Shown: one piece after another, positions 21,001 to 34,174 of the stretch
Layout: each line of letters begins with the position of its first letter
Numbering within the stretch: the first letter of the stretch is position 1
Source of the DNA: Hydractinia symbiolongicarpus
Lineage: Eukaryota > Cnidaria > Hydrozoa > Anthoathecata > Hydractiniidae
DNA: 64,000 nucleotides
Reading direction: 5' to 3'
Assembly: GCF_029227915.1 (NCBI RefSeq)
Contig: NC_079889.1
Location: 4,838,001-4,902,000, forward strand
The notes under the pieces: model-generated
Told to the model about the DNA's origin: nothing
Databases searched by the model: none
What the model saw: only the letters and a program-made list of their open reading frames with translations
Made by a program: the position numbers and the translations under genes

Positions 21001-24000
21001 TAGGACTGTGCACGTAGTTAAGAGTGTTGTAAGGCCATGGCGCTAAGGAAAACCTCTTGGAACGTTGTAGTGCATTGAGACTGGATGGAATAGTACAATG
21101 GTAACCTGCGCAGGCAGATGGAAACACGTGATTTACGTATTAGGCCTTTATTAGACTGCAAAACGCTATATTACAGCCTGTATAGGACTGTGCACGTAGT
21201 TAAGAGTGTTGTAAGGCCACGGCGCTAAGGAAAATGACTTGGTACGTTGTAGCGCATTGAGACTGGAAGGAATAGTCCAATGGTAACCTTCGCAGGCACG
21301 TGAGTTACGTGTGAAGCCTTTATTAGACTGCAAAAGGCCATATTACGGCCTTTATAGGACTGTGCACGTAGTTAAGAGCGTTCTAAGGCGACGGCGCTAA
21401 TGAAAATGACTTGGGACGTTGTAGCGCATTGAGACTATAAGGAATAGTACAATGGTAAACTTCGCAGGCAGGTGAAACCACGTCATTTACGTGTGAAGCC
21501 TTTATTAGACGGCAAAAGGCCATATTACGGCCCTTATAGGACTGTGCACGTAGTTAAGAGTGTTGTAAGGCCATGGCGCCAAAGAAAACCTCTTGGAACG
21601 TTGTAGTGCATTGAGACTTGAAGGAATAGTGTAATGGTAACCTTCGCAGGCAGATGGAACCACGTGATTTACGTGTGAGGCCTTTATTAGACTACAAAAG
21701 GCCATATTACAGCCTGTATAGGACTGTGAACGTAGTTAAGAGTGTTGTCAGATCACAGCGCTAAGGAAATCCTCTTGGAACGTTGTAGTGCATTGACACT
21801 GAAAGGAATAGTCCAATGGTAACCTGCGTAGGCAGGTGAAACCACGTGATTTAATTGTGAAGCCTTTATTAGACTGCAAAAGGCCATATTACAGCCTTTG
21901 TAGGACTGTGCACGTAGTTAAGAGTGTTCTAAGGCCACAGCGCCAAGGAAAACCTCTTGGAACGTTGTAGTGCATTGAGACTGGAAGGAATAGTCTATTG
22001 GTAACCTTCGCAGGCAGATGGAACCACGTGACTTACGTGTGAGGCCTTTATTAGACTGCAAAACGCCATATTACGGCCTTTATAGGACTGTGCACGTAGT
22101 TAAGAGCGTTCTAAGGCGACGGCGCTAATGAAAATGACTTGGGACGTTGTAGCGCATTGAGACTGGAAGGAATAGTCTATTGGTAACCTTCGCAGGCAGA
22201 TGGAACCACGTGACTTACGTGTGAGGCCTTTATTAGACTGCAAAACGCCATATTACGGCCTTTATAGGACTGTGCACGTAGTTAAGAGTGTTGTAAGTCC
22301 ATGGCGCTAAGGAAAACCTCTTGGAACGTTGTAGTGCATTGAGACTGGATGGAATAGTACAATGGTAACCTGCGCAGGCAGATGGAAACACGTGATTTAC
22401 GTATTAGGCCTTTATTAGACTGCAAAACGCCATATTACAGCCTGTATAGGACTGTGCACGTAGTTAAGAGTGTTGTAAGGCCACGGCGCTAAGGAAAATG
22501 ACTTGGTACGTTGTAGCGCATTGAGACTGGAAGGAATAGTCCAATGGTAACCTTTGCAGGCACGTGAGTTACGTGTGAGGCCTTTATTAGACTGCAAAAG
22601 GCCATAATACAGACTTTATAGGACTGTGCACGTAGTTAAGAGCGTTCTAAGGCGACGGCGCTAATGAAAATGACTTGGCACGTTGTAGCGCATTGAGACT
22701 GGAAGGAATAGTCCAATGGTAAACTTCGCAGGCAGGTGAAACCACGTGATTTACGTGTGAATCCTTTATTAGACTGCAAAAGGCCATATTACGGCCTTTA
22801 TAGGACTGTGCACGTAGTTAAGAGTGTTGTAAGGCCACGGCGCCAAGGAAAACCTCTTAGAACGTTGTAGTGCATTGAGACTGGAAGGAATAGTCCAATG
22901 GTAACATTCGCAGGCAGATGGAACCACGTGATTTACGTGTGAGGCCTTTATTAGACTGCAAAAGGCGATATTACAGCCTTTATAGGACTGTGCACGTAGT
23001 TAAGAGCGTTCTAAGGCGACGGCGCTAATGAAAATGACTTGGGACGTTGTAGCGCATTGAGACTGGAAGGAATAGTCTATTGGTAACCTTCGCAGGCAGA
23101 TGGAACCACGTGACTTACGTGTGAGGCCTTTATTAGACTGCAAAACGCCATATTACGGCCTTTATAGGACTGTGCACGTAGTTAAGAGTGTTGTAAGTCC
23201 ATGGCGCTAAGGAAAACCTCTTGGAACGTTGTAGTGCATTGAGACTGGATGGAATAGTACAATGGTAACCTGCGCAGGCAGATGGAAACACGTGATTTAC
23301 GTATTAGGCCTTTATTAGACTGCAAAACGCCATATTACAGCCTGTATAGGACTGTGCACGTAGTTAAGAGTGTTGTAAGGCCACGGCGCTAAGGAAAATG
23401 ACTTGGTACGTTGTAGCGCATTGAGACTGGAAGGAATAGTCCAATGGTAACCTTCGCAGGCACGTGAGTTACGTGTGAAGCCTTTATTAGACTGCAAAAG
23501 GCCATATTACGGCCTTTATAGGACTGTGCACGTAGTTAAGAGCGTTCTAAGGCGACGGCGCTAATGAAAATGACTTGGGACGTTGTAGCGCATTGAGACT
23601 ATAAGGAATAGTCCAATGGTAAACTTCGCAGGCAGGTGAAACCACGTCATTTACGTGTGAAGCCTTTATTATCCTTCAAAAGGCCATATTACGGCCCTTA
23701 TAGGACTGTGCACGTAGTTAAGAGTGTTGTAAGGACACGGCGCCAAAGAAAACCTCTTGGAACGTTGTAGTGCATTGAGACTTGAAGGAATAGTGTAATG
23801 GTAACCTTCGCAGGCAGATGGAACCACGTGATTTACGTGTGAGGCCTTTATTAGACTACAAAAGGCCATATTAAAGCCTGTATAGGACTGTGAACGTAGT
23901 TAAGAGTGTTGTCAGGTCACAGCGCTAAGGAAATCCTCTTGGAACGTTGTAGTGCATTGAGACTGAAAGGAATAGTCCAATGGTAACATTCGCAGGCAGA

Positions 24001-24600
24001 TGGAACCACGTGATTTACGTGTGAGGCCTTTATTAGACTGCAAAAGGCCATATTACAGACTTTATAGGACTGTGCACGTAGTTAAGAGCGTTCTAAGGCG
24101 ATGGCGCTAATGAAAATGACTTGGGACGTTGTAGCGCATTGAGACTGGAAGGAATAGTCCAATGGTAAACTTCGCAGGCAGGTGAAACCACGTGATTTAC
24201 GTGTGAATCCTTTATTAGACTGCAAAAGGCCATATTACGGCCTTTATAGGACTGTGCACGTAGTTAAGAGTGTTGTAAGGCCATGGCGCTAAGGAAAACC
24301 TCTTTGAACGTTGTAGTGCATTGAGACTGGATGGAATAGTACAATGGTAACCTGCGCAGGCAGATGGAAACACGTGATTTACGTATTAGGCCTTTATTAG
24401 ACTGCAAAACGCCATATTACAGCCTGTATAGGACTGTGCACGTAGTTAAGAGTGTTGTAAGGCCACGGCGCTAAGGAAAATGACTTGGTACATTGTAGCG
24501 CATTGAGACTGGAAGGAATAGTCCAATGGTAACCTTCGCAGGCACGTGAGTTACGTGTGAAGCCTTTATTAGACTGCAAAAGGCCATATTACGGCCTTTA
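15100..24600. repeat. Higher-order repeat zone, 7/10/11-monomer periods (1264, 1810, 1992 bp)
   Basis: Marker monomers recur at fixed offsets. The unit at 16085 with a 10-bp deletion recurs at 17349 (+1264) and 19159 (+1810). The unit at 16439 recurs at 17703, 19513 and 21505 (+1264, +1810, +1992). Each offset is a whole number of 182-bp units minus 10, the size of the deletion in one unit. Copies differ by only scattered bases. Confidence 0.85.
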
Positions 24601-25305
24601 TAGGACTGTGCACGTAGTTAAGAGCGTTCTAAGGCGACGGCGCTAATGAAAATGACTTGGGACGTTGTAGCGCATTGAGACTATAAGGAATAGTCCAATG
24701 GTAAACTTCGCAGGCAGGTGAAACCACGTCATTTACGTGTGAAGCCTTTATTAGACTGCAAAAGGCCATATTACAGCCTTTATAGGACTGTGCACGTAGT
24801 TAAGAGTGTTGTAAGGCCATGGGGCTAAGGAAAGCCTCTTGGAACGTCGTAGTGCATTGGCACTGGAAGGAATAGTAGAATAGTAACCTGCGCAGGCAGA
24901 TGGAACCACGTGATCTACGTGTGAGGCTTTTATTAGACTGCAAAAGCCATATTACAGCCTTTATTGGACTGTGCACGTAGTTAAGAGCGTTCTAAGGCGA
25001 TGGCGCTAATGAAAATGACTTGGGACAATGTAAAGCATTGAGACTGGAACAACTAGTCCAATGGTAACCTGCACAGGCAGGTAAAACTACGTGATTTACG
25101 TGTGAAGCCTTTATTAGACTGCAAAAGGCCATATTACGGCCTTTATAGGACTGTGCACGTAGTTAAGAGTGTTCTAAGGCCACAGCGCTAAGGAGAACCA
25201 CTTAGAACGTTGTAGTGCATTGAGACTGGAAGGAATAGTCCAATGGTAACATTCGCAGGCAGATGGAACCACGTGATTTACGTGTGAGGCCTTTATTAGA
25301 CTGCA

Positions 25306-25326
25306 AAAGGCCATATTACGGCCTTT
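25306..25326. other. Example of the recurrent intra-monomer hairpin AAAGGCC-N7-GGCCTTT
   Basis: AAAGGCC (25306-25312) and GGCCTTT (25320-25326) form a perfect 7-bp stem around ATATTAC. A second GGCCTTT about 18 nt upstream can pair with the same AAAGGCC arm, so two hairpins compete. Units with CAGCC in place of CGGCC lose one pair of the downstream stem. The arrangement recurs through the array. Confidence 0.75.
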
Positions 25327-27299
25327 ATAGGACTGTGCACGTAGTTAAGAGTGTTGTAAGGCCATGGCGCTAAGGAAAACCTCTTGGAACGTTGTAGTGC
25401 ATTGAGACTGGATGGAATAGTACAATGGTAACCTGCGCAGGCAGATGGAAACACGTGATCTACGTGTGAGGCCTTTATTGGACTGCAAAAGGCCATATTA
25501 CAGCCTTTATAGGACTGTGAACGTTGTTAAGAGTGTTCTAAAGCAACGGCGCTAATGAAAATGACTTGGGACGTTGTAGCGCATTGAGACTGGAAGGAAT
25601 AGTCCAATGGTAAACTTCGCAGGCAGGTGAAACCACATGACCTACGTGTGAAGCCTTTATTAGACTGCAAAACGCCATATTACAGCCTGTATAAGACTGT
25701 GCACGTAGTTAAGAGTGTTGTAAGGCCACGGCGCTAAGGAAAACCTCTTGGAGCGTTGTAGTGCATTGAGACTGGATGGAATAGTAAAATGGTAACCTGC
25801 GCAGGCAGATGGAAACACGTGATCTACGTGTGAGGCCTTTATTAGACTGCAAAAAGCCATATTACAGCCCTTATAGGACTGTGCACGTAGTTAAGAGCGT
25901 TCTAAGGCGACGGTGCTAATGAAAATGACTTGGTACGTTGTAGCGCATTGAGACTGGAAGGAATAGTCCAATTGTAACCTTCGCATGCACGTGAGTTACG
26001 TGTGAAGCCTTTATTAGACTGCAAAAGGCCATATTACGGCCTTTATAGGACTGTGCACGTAGTTAAGAGTGTTGTAAGGCCACAGCGCTGAAGAGAACCA
26101 CTTGGAACGTTGTAGCGCATTTAGACTGGAAGGAATACTCCAATGGTAACCTGCGCAGGCAGATGGAACCATGTGATCTACGTGTGAGGCCTTTATTAGA
26201 CTGCAAAAGGCTAAATTACAGCCTTTATAGGACTGTGAACGTAGTTAAGGGTGTTCTAAGGCCACATCCAAGGAAAACCTCTTTTAACGTTGTAGTGCAT
26301 TGAGACTGGAAGGAATAGTCCAATGGTAACATTCGCAGGCAGGTGAAACCACGTGATTTACGTGTGAAGCCTTTATTAGACTGCAAAAGGCCATATTACG
26401 GCCTTTATAGGACTGTGCACGTAGTTAAGAGTGTTGTAAGGCCACGGCGCCAAGGAAAACCTCTTGGAACGTTGTAGTGCATTGAGATTTAAAGGAATAG
26501 TCCAATGGTAACCTTTGCAGGCAGATGGAACCACGTGATTTACGTGTGAGGCCTTTATTAGACTGCAAAAGGCCATATTACAGCCTTTATAGGACTGTGC
26601 ACGTAGTTAAGAGCGTTCTAAGGCGACGGCGCTAATGAAAACCTCTTGGAACGTTGTAGTGCATTGAGACTTGAAGGAATAGTCTAATGGTAACCTTCGC
26701 AGGCAGATGGAACCACGTGATTTACGTGTGAGGCCTTTATTAGACTACAAAAGGCCATATTACAGCCTGTATAGGACTGTGAACGTAGTTAAGAGTGTTG
26801 TCAGGTCACAGCGCTAAGGAAATCCTCTTGGAACGTTGTAGTGCATTGAGACTGAAAGGAATAGTCCAATGGTAACCTGCTCAGGCAGGTGAAACCACGT
26901 GATTTAATTGTGAAACCTTTATTAGACTGCAAAAGGCCATATTACGGCCTTTATAGGACTGTGCACGTAGTTAAGAGTGTTCTAAGGCCACAGCGCCAAG
27001 GAAAACCTCTTGGTATGTTGTAGTGCATTGACACTGGAAGGAATAGTCCAATGGTAACATTCGCAGGCAGATGGAACCACGTGATTTACGTGTGAGGTCT
27101 TTATTAGACTGCAAAAGGCCATATTACAGCCTTTATAGGACTGTGCACGTAGTTAAGAGTGTTGTAAGGCCACAGCGCCAAGGAAAACCTCTTAGAACGT
27201 TGTAGTGCATTGAGACTGGAAGGAATAGTCTAATGGTAACCTGCGCAGGCAGATGGAACCACGTGATCTACGTGTGAGGCCTTTATTAGACTGGAAAAG

Positions 27300-30200
27300 G
27301 CCATATTACAGCCCTTATAGGACTGTGCACGTAGTTAAGAGCGTTCTAAGGCGACGGTGCTAATGAAAATGACTTGGTACGTTGTAGCGCATTGAGACTG
27401 GAAGGAATAGTCCAATTGTAACCTTCGCAGGCACGTGATTTACGTGTGAAGCCTTTATTAGACTGCAAAAGGTCATATTACGGCCTTTATAGGACTGTGC
27501 ACGTAGTTAAAAGTGTTCTAAGGCCACAGCGCCAAGGAAAACCTCTTTTAACGTTGTAGTGCATTGAGACTGGAAGGAATAGTCCAATGGTAACATTTGC
27601 AGGCAGATGGAACCACGTGATTTACGTGTGAGGCCTTTCTTAGACTGCAAAAGGCCATATTACAGCCTTTATAGGACTGTGCACGTAGTTAGGAGCGTTC
27701 TAAGGCGACGGCGCTAATGAAAACCTCTTGAAACGTTGTAGTGCATTGAGACTTGAAGGAATAGTCTATTGGTAACCTTCGCAGGCAGATGGAACCACGT
27801 GATTTACGTGTGAGGCCTTTATTAGACTACAAAAGGCCATATTACAGCCTGTATAGGACTGTGAACGTAGTTAAGAGTGTTGTCAGGTCACAGCGCTAAG
27901 GAAATCCTCTTGGAACGTTGTAGTGCATTGAGACTGAAAGGAATAGTCCAATGGTAACCTGCGCTGGCAGGTGAAACCACGTGATTTAATTGTGAAGCCT
28001 TTATTAGACTGCAAAAGGCCATATTACAGCCTTTATAGGACTGCGCACGTAGTTAAGAGTGTTGTCAGGTCACAGCGCTAAGGAAATCCTCTTGGAACGT
28101 TGTAGTGCATTGAGACTGAAAGGAATAGTCCAATGGTAACCTGCGCTGGCAGGTGAAACCACGTGATTTAATTGTGAAGCCTTTATTAGACTGCAAAAGG
28201 CCATATTACAGCCTTTATAGGACTGTGCACGTAGTTAAGAGAGTTCTAAGGCCACAGCGCTAAGGAGAACCACTTGGAACGTTGTAGCGCATTGAGACTG
28301 GAAGGAATAGTCCAATGGTAACCTGCGCAGGCAGATGGAACCACGTGATCTACGTGTGAGGCCTTTATTAGACTGCAAAAGGCCATATTACGGCCTTTAC
28401 AGGACTGTGCACGTAGTTAAGAGCGTTCTAAGGCAATGGCGCTAATGAAAATGACTTGGGACGTTGTAGCGCATTAAGACTGGAATAACTAGTCCAATGG
28501 TAACCTTCGCAAGCAGGTGAAACCACGTGATTTACGTGTGAAGCCTTTATTAGACTGCAAAAGGCCATATTACGGCCTTTATAGGACTGTGCACGTAGTT
28601 AAGAGTGTTGTAAGGACACGGCGCCAAAGAAAACCTCTTGGAACGTTGTAGTGCATTGAGACTTGAAGGAATAGTGTAATGGTAACCTTCGCAGGCAGAT
28701 GGAACCACGTGATTTACGTGTGAGGCCTTTATTAGACTACAAAAGGCCATATTAAAGCCTGTATAGGACTGTGAACGTAGTTAAGAGTGTTGTCAGGTCA
28801 CAGCGCTAAGGAAATCCTCTTGGAACGTTGTAGTGCATTGAGACTGAAAGGAATAGTCCAATGGTAACATTCGCAGGCAGATGGAACCACGTGATTTACG
28901 TGTGAGGCCTTTATTAGACTGCAAAAGGCCATATTACAGACTTTATAGGACTGTGCACGTAGTTAAGAGCGTTCTAAGGCGACGGCGCTAATGAAAATGA
29001 CTTAGCACGTTGTAGCGCATTGAGACTGGAAGGAATAGTCCAATGGTAAACTTCGCAGGCAGGTGAAACCACGTGATTTACGTGTGAATCCTTTATTAAA
29101 CTGCAAAAGGCCATATTACGGCCTTTATAGGACTGTGCACGTAGTTAAGAGTGTTGTAAGGCCATGGCGCTAAGGAAAACCTCTTGGAACGTTGTAGTGC
29201 ATTGAGACTGGATGGAATAGTACAATGGTAACCTGCGCAGGCAGATGGAAACACGTGATTTACGTATTAGGCCTTTATTAGACTGCAAAACGCCATATTA
29301 CAGCCTGTATAGGACTGTGCACGTAGTTAAGAGTGTTGTAAGGCCACGGCGCTAAGGAAAATGACTTGGTACATTGTAGCGCATTGAGACTGGAAGGAAT
29401 AGTCCAATGGTAACCTTCGCAGGCACGTGAGTTACGTGTGAAGCCTTTATTAGACTGCAAAAGGCCATATTACGGCCTTTATAGGACTGTGCACGTAGTT
29501 AAGAGCGTTATAAGGCGACGGCGCTAATGAAAATGACTTGGGACGTTGTAGCGCATTGAGACTATAAGGAATAGTCCAATGGTAAACTTCGCAGGCAGGT
29601 GAAACCACGTCATTTACGTGTGAAGCCTTTATTAGACTGCAAAAGGCCATATTACAGCCTTTATAGGACTGTGCACGTAGTTAAGAGTGTTGTAAGGCCA
29701 TGGGGCTAAGGAAAGCCTCTTGGAACGTCGTAGTGCATTGGCACTGGAAGGAATAGTAGAATAGTAACCTGCGCAGGCAGATGGAACCACGTGATCTACG
29801 TGTGAGGCTTTTATTAGACTGCAAAAGCCATATTACAGCCTTTATTGGACTGTGCACGTAGTTAAGAGCGTTCTAAGGCGATGGCGCTAATGAAAATGAC
29901 TTGGGACAATGTAAAGCATTGAGACTGGAACAACTAGTCCAATGGTAACCTGCACAGGCAGGTAAAACTACGTGATTTACGTGTGAAGCCTTTATTAGAC
30001 TGCAAAAGGCCATATTACGGCCTTTATAGGACTGTGCACGTAGTTAAGAGTGTTCTAAGGCCACAGCGCTAAGGAGAACCACTTAGAACATTGTAGTGCA
30101 TTGAGACTGGAAGGAATAGTCCAATGGTAACATTCGCAGGCAGATGGAACCACGTGATTTACGTGTGAGGCCTTTATTAGACTGCAAAAGGCCATATTAC

Positions 30201-33200
30201 GGCCTTTATAGGACTGTGCACGTAGTTAAGAGTGTTGTAAGGCCATGGCGCTAAGGAAAACCTCTTGGAACGTTGTAGTGCATTGAGACTGGATGGAATA
30301 GTACAATGGTAACCTGCGCAGGCAGATGGAAACACGTGATCTACGTGTGAGGCCTTTATTGGACTGCAAAAGGCCATATTACAGCCTTTATAGGACTGTG
30401 AACGTTGTTAAGAGTGTTCTAAAGCAACGGCGCTAATGAAAACGACTTGGGACGTTGTAGCGCATTGAGACTGGAAGGAATAGTCCAATGGTAAACTTCG
30501 CAGGCAGGTGAAACCACATGACCTACGTGTGAAGCCTTTATTAGACTGCAAAACGCCATATTACAGCCTGTATAAGACTGTGCACGTAGTTAAGAGTGTT
30601 GTAAGGCCACGGCGCTAAGGAAAACCTCTTGGAGCGTTGTAGTGCATTGAGACTGGATGGAATAGTAAAATGGTAACCTGCGCAGGCAGATGGAAACACG
30701 TGATCTACGTGTGAGGCCTTTATTAGACTGCAAAAAGCCATATTACAGCCCTTATAGGACTGTGCACGTAGTTAAGAGCGTTCTAAGGCGACGGTGCTAA
30801 TGAAAATGACTTGGTACGTTGTAGCGCATTGAGACTGGAAGGAATAGTCCAATTGTAACCTTCGCAGGCACGTGATTTACGTGTGAAGCCTTTATTAGAC
30901 TGCAAAAGGTCATATTACGGCCTTTATAGGACTGTGCACGTAGTTAAAAGTGTTCTAAGGCCACAGCGCCAAGGAAAACCTCTTTTAACGTTGTAGTGCA
31001 TTGAGACTGGAAGGAATAGTCCAATGGTAACATTTGCAGGCAGATGGAACCACGTGATTTACGTGTGAGGCCTTTCTTAGACTGCAAAAGGCCATATTAC
31101 AGCCTTTATAGGACTGTGCACGTAGTTAGGAGCGTTCTAAGGCGACGGCGCTAATGAAAACCTCTTGAAACGTTGTAGTGCATTGAGACTTGAAGGAATA
31201 GTCTATTGGTAACCTTCGCAGGCAGATGGAACCACGTGATTTACGTGTGAGGCCTTTATTAGACTACAAAAGGCCATATTACAGCCTGTATAGGACTGTG
31301 AACGTAGTTAAGAGTGTTGTCAGGTCACAGCGCTAAGGAAATCCTCTTGGAACGTTGTAGTGCATTGAGACTGAAAGGAATAGTCCAATGGTAACCTGCG
31401 CTGGCAGGTGAAACCACGTGATTTAATTGTGAAGCCTTTATTAGACTGCAAAAGGCCATATTACAGCCTTTATAGGACTGTGCACGTAGTTAAGAGTGTT
31501 GTCAGGTCACAGCGCTAAGGAAATCCTCTTGGAACGTTGTAGTGCATTGAGACTGAAAGGAATAGTCCAATGGTAACCTGCGCTGGCAGGTGAAACCACG
31601 TGATTTAATTGTGAAGCCTTTATTAGACTGCAAAAGGCCATATTACAGCCTTTATAGGACTGTGCACGTAGTTAAGAGAGTTCTAAGGCCACAGCGCTAA
31701 GGAGAACCACTTGGAACGTTGTAGCGCATTGAGACTGGAAGGAATAGTCCAATGGTAACCTGCGCAGGCAGATGGAACCACGTGATCTACGTGTGAGGCC
31801 TTTATTAGACTGCAAAAGGCCATATTACGGCCTTTACAGGACTGTGCACGTAGTTAAGAGCGTTCTAAGGCAATGGCGCTAATGAAAATGACTTGGGACG
31901 TTGTAGCGCATTAAGACTGGAATAACTAGTCCAATGGTAACCTTCGCAAGCAGGTGAAACCACTTGATTTACGTGTGAAGCCTTTATTAGACTGCAAAAG
32001 GCCATATTACGGCCTTTATAGGACTGTGCACGTAGTTAAGAGTGTTGTAAGGACACGGCGCCAAAGAAAACCTCTTGGAACGTTGTAGTGCATTGAGACT
32101 TGAAGGAATAGTGTAATGGTAACCTTCGCAGGCAGATGGAACCACGTGATTTACGTGTGAGGCCTTTATTAGACTACAAAAGGCCATATTAAAGCCTGTA
32201 TAGGACTGTGAACGTAGTTAAGAGTGTTGTCAGGTCACAGCGCTAAGGAAATCCTCTTGGAACGTTGTAGTGCATTGAGACTGAAAGGAATAGTCCAATG
32301 GTAACATTCGCAGGCAGATGGAACCACGTGATTTACGTGTGAGGCCTTTATTAGACTGCAAAAGGCCATATTACAGACTTTATAGGACTGTGCACGTAGT
32401 TAAGAGCGTTCTAAGGCGACGGCGCTAATGAAAATGACTTGGCACGTTGTAGCGCATTGAGACTGGAAGGAATAGTCCAATGGTAAACTTCGCAGGCAGG
32501 TGAAACCACGTGATTTACGTGTGAATCCTTTATTAAACTGCAAAAGGCCATATTACGGCCTTTATAGGACTGTGCACGTAGTTAAGAGTGTTGTAAGGCC
32601 ATGGCGCTAAGGAAAACCTCTTGGAACGTTGTAGTGCATTGAGACTGGATGGAATAGTACAATGGTAACCTGCGCAGGCAGATGGAAACACGTGATTTAC
32701 GTATTAGGCCTTTATTAGACTGCAAAACGCCATATTACAGCCTGTATAGGACTGTGCACGTAGTTAAGAGTGTTGTAAGGCCACGGCGCTAAGGAAAATG
32801 ACTTGGTACATTGTAGCGCATTGAGACTGGAAGGAATAGTCCAATGGTAACCTTCGCAGGCACGTGAGTTACGTGTGAAGCCTTTATTAGACTGCAAAAG
32901 GCCATATTACGGCCTTTATAGGACTGTGCACGTAGTTAAGAGCGTTATAAGGCGACGGCGCTAATGAAAATGACTTGGGACGTTGTAGCGCATTGAGACT
33001 ATAAGGAATAGTCCAATGGTAAACTTCGCAGGCAGGTGAAACCACGTCATTTACGTGTGAAGCCTTTATTAGACTGCAAAAGGCCATATTACAGCCTTTA
33101 TAGGACTGTGCACGTAGTTAAGAGTGTTGTAAGGCCATGGGGCTAAGGAAAGCCTCTTGGAACGTCGTAGTGCATTGGCACTGGAAGGAATAGTAGAATA

Positions 33201-34174
33201 GTAACCTGCGCAGGCAGATGGAACCACGTGATCTACGTGTGAGGCTTTTATTAGACTGCAAAAGCCATATTACAGCCTTTATTGGACTGTGCACGTAGTT
33301 AAGAGCGTTCTAAGGCGATGGCGCTAATGAAAATGACTTGGGACAATGTAAAGCATTGAGACTGGAACAACTAGTCCAATGGTAACCTGCACAGGCAGGT
33401 AAAACTACGTGATTTACGTGTGAAGCCTTTATTAGACTGCAAAAGGCCATATTACGGCCTTTATAGGACTGTGCACGTAGTTAAGAGTGTTCTAAGGCCA
33501 CAGCGCTAAGGAGAACCACTTAGAACGTTGTAGTGCATTGAGACTGGAAGGAATAGTCCAATGGTAACATTCGCAGGCAGATGGAACCACGTGATTTACG
33601 TGTGAGGCCTTTATTAGACTGCAAAAGGCCATATTACGGCCTTTATAGGACTGTGCACGTAGTTAAGAGTGTTGTAAGGCCATGGCGCTAAGGAAAACCT
33701 CTTGGAACGTTGTAGTGCATTGAGACTGGATGGAATAGTACAATGGTAACCTGCGCAGGCAGATGGAAACACGTGATCTACGTGTGAGGCCTTTATTGGA
33801 CTGCAAAAGGCCATATTACAGCCTTTATAGGACTGTGAACGTTGTTAAGAGTGTTCTAAAGCAACGGCGCTAATGAAAACGACTTGGGACGTTGTAGCGC
33901 ATTGAGACTGGAAGGAATAGTCCAATGGTAAACTTCGCAGGCAGGTGAAACCACATGACCTACGTGTGAAGCCTTTATTAGACTGCAAAACGCCATATTA
34001 CAGCCTGTATAAGACTGTGCACGTAGTTAAGAGTGTTGTAAGGCCACGGCGCTAAGGAAAACCTCTTGGAGCGTTGTAGTGCATTGAGACTGGATGGAAT
34101 AGTAAAATGGTAACCTGCGCAGGCAGATGGAAACACGTGATCTACGTGTGAGGCCTTTATTAGACTGCAAAAAG
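27300..34174. repeat. Two tandem copies of a 3437-bp higher-order repeat (19 monomers)
   Basis: Units at 28550, 29278, 29450, 30177 and 30541 reappear at 31987, 32715, 32887, 33614 and 33978, all offset by exactly 3437 bp. The matching stretch begins near 27300 and ends near 34200. The right-hand part of the same block also occurs at about 23.7-25.95 kb, offset 4881 bp. The few differences between copies, such as ACATTG/ACGTTG, imply recent duplication. Confidence 0.88.
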
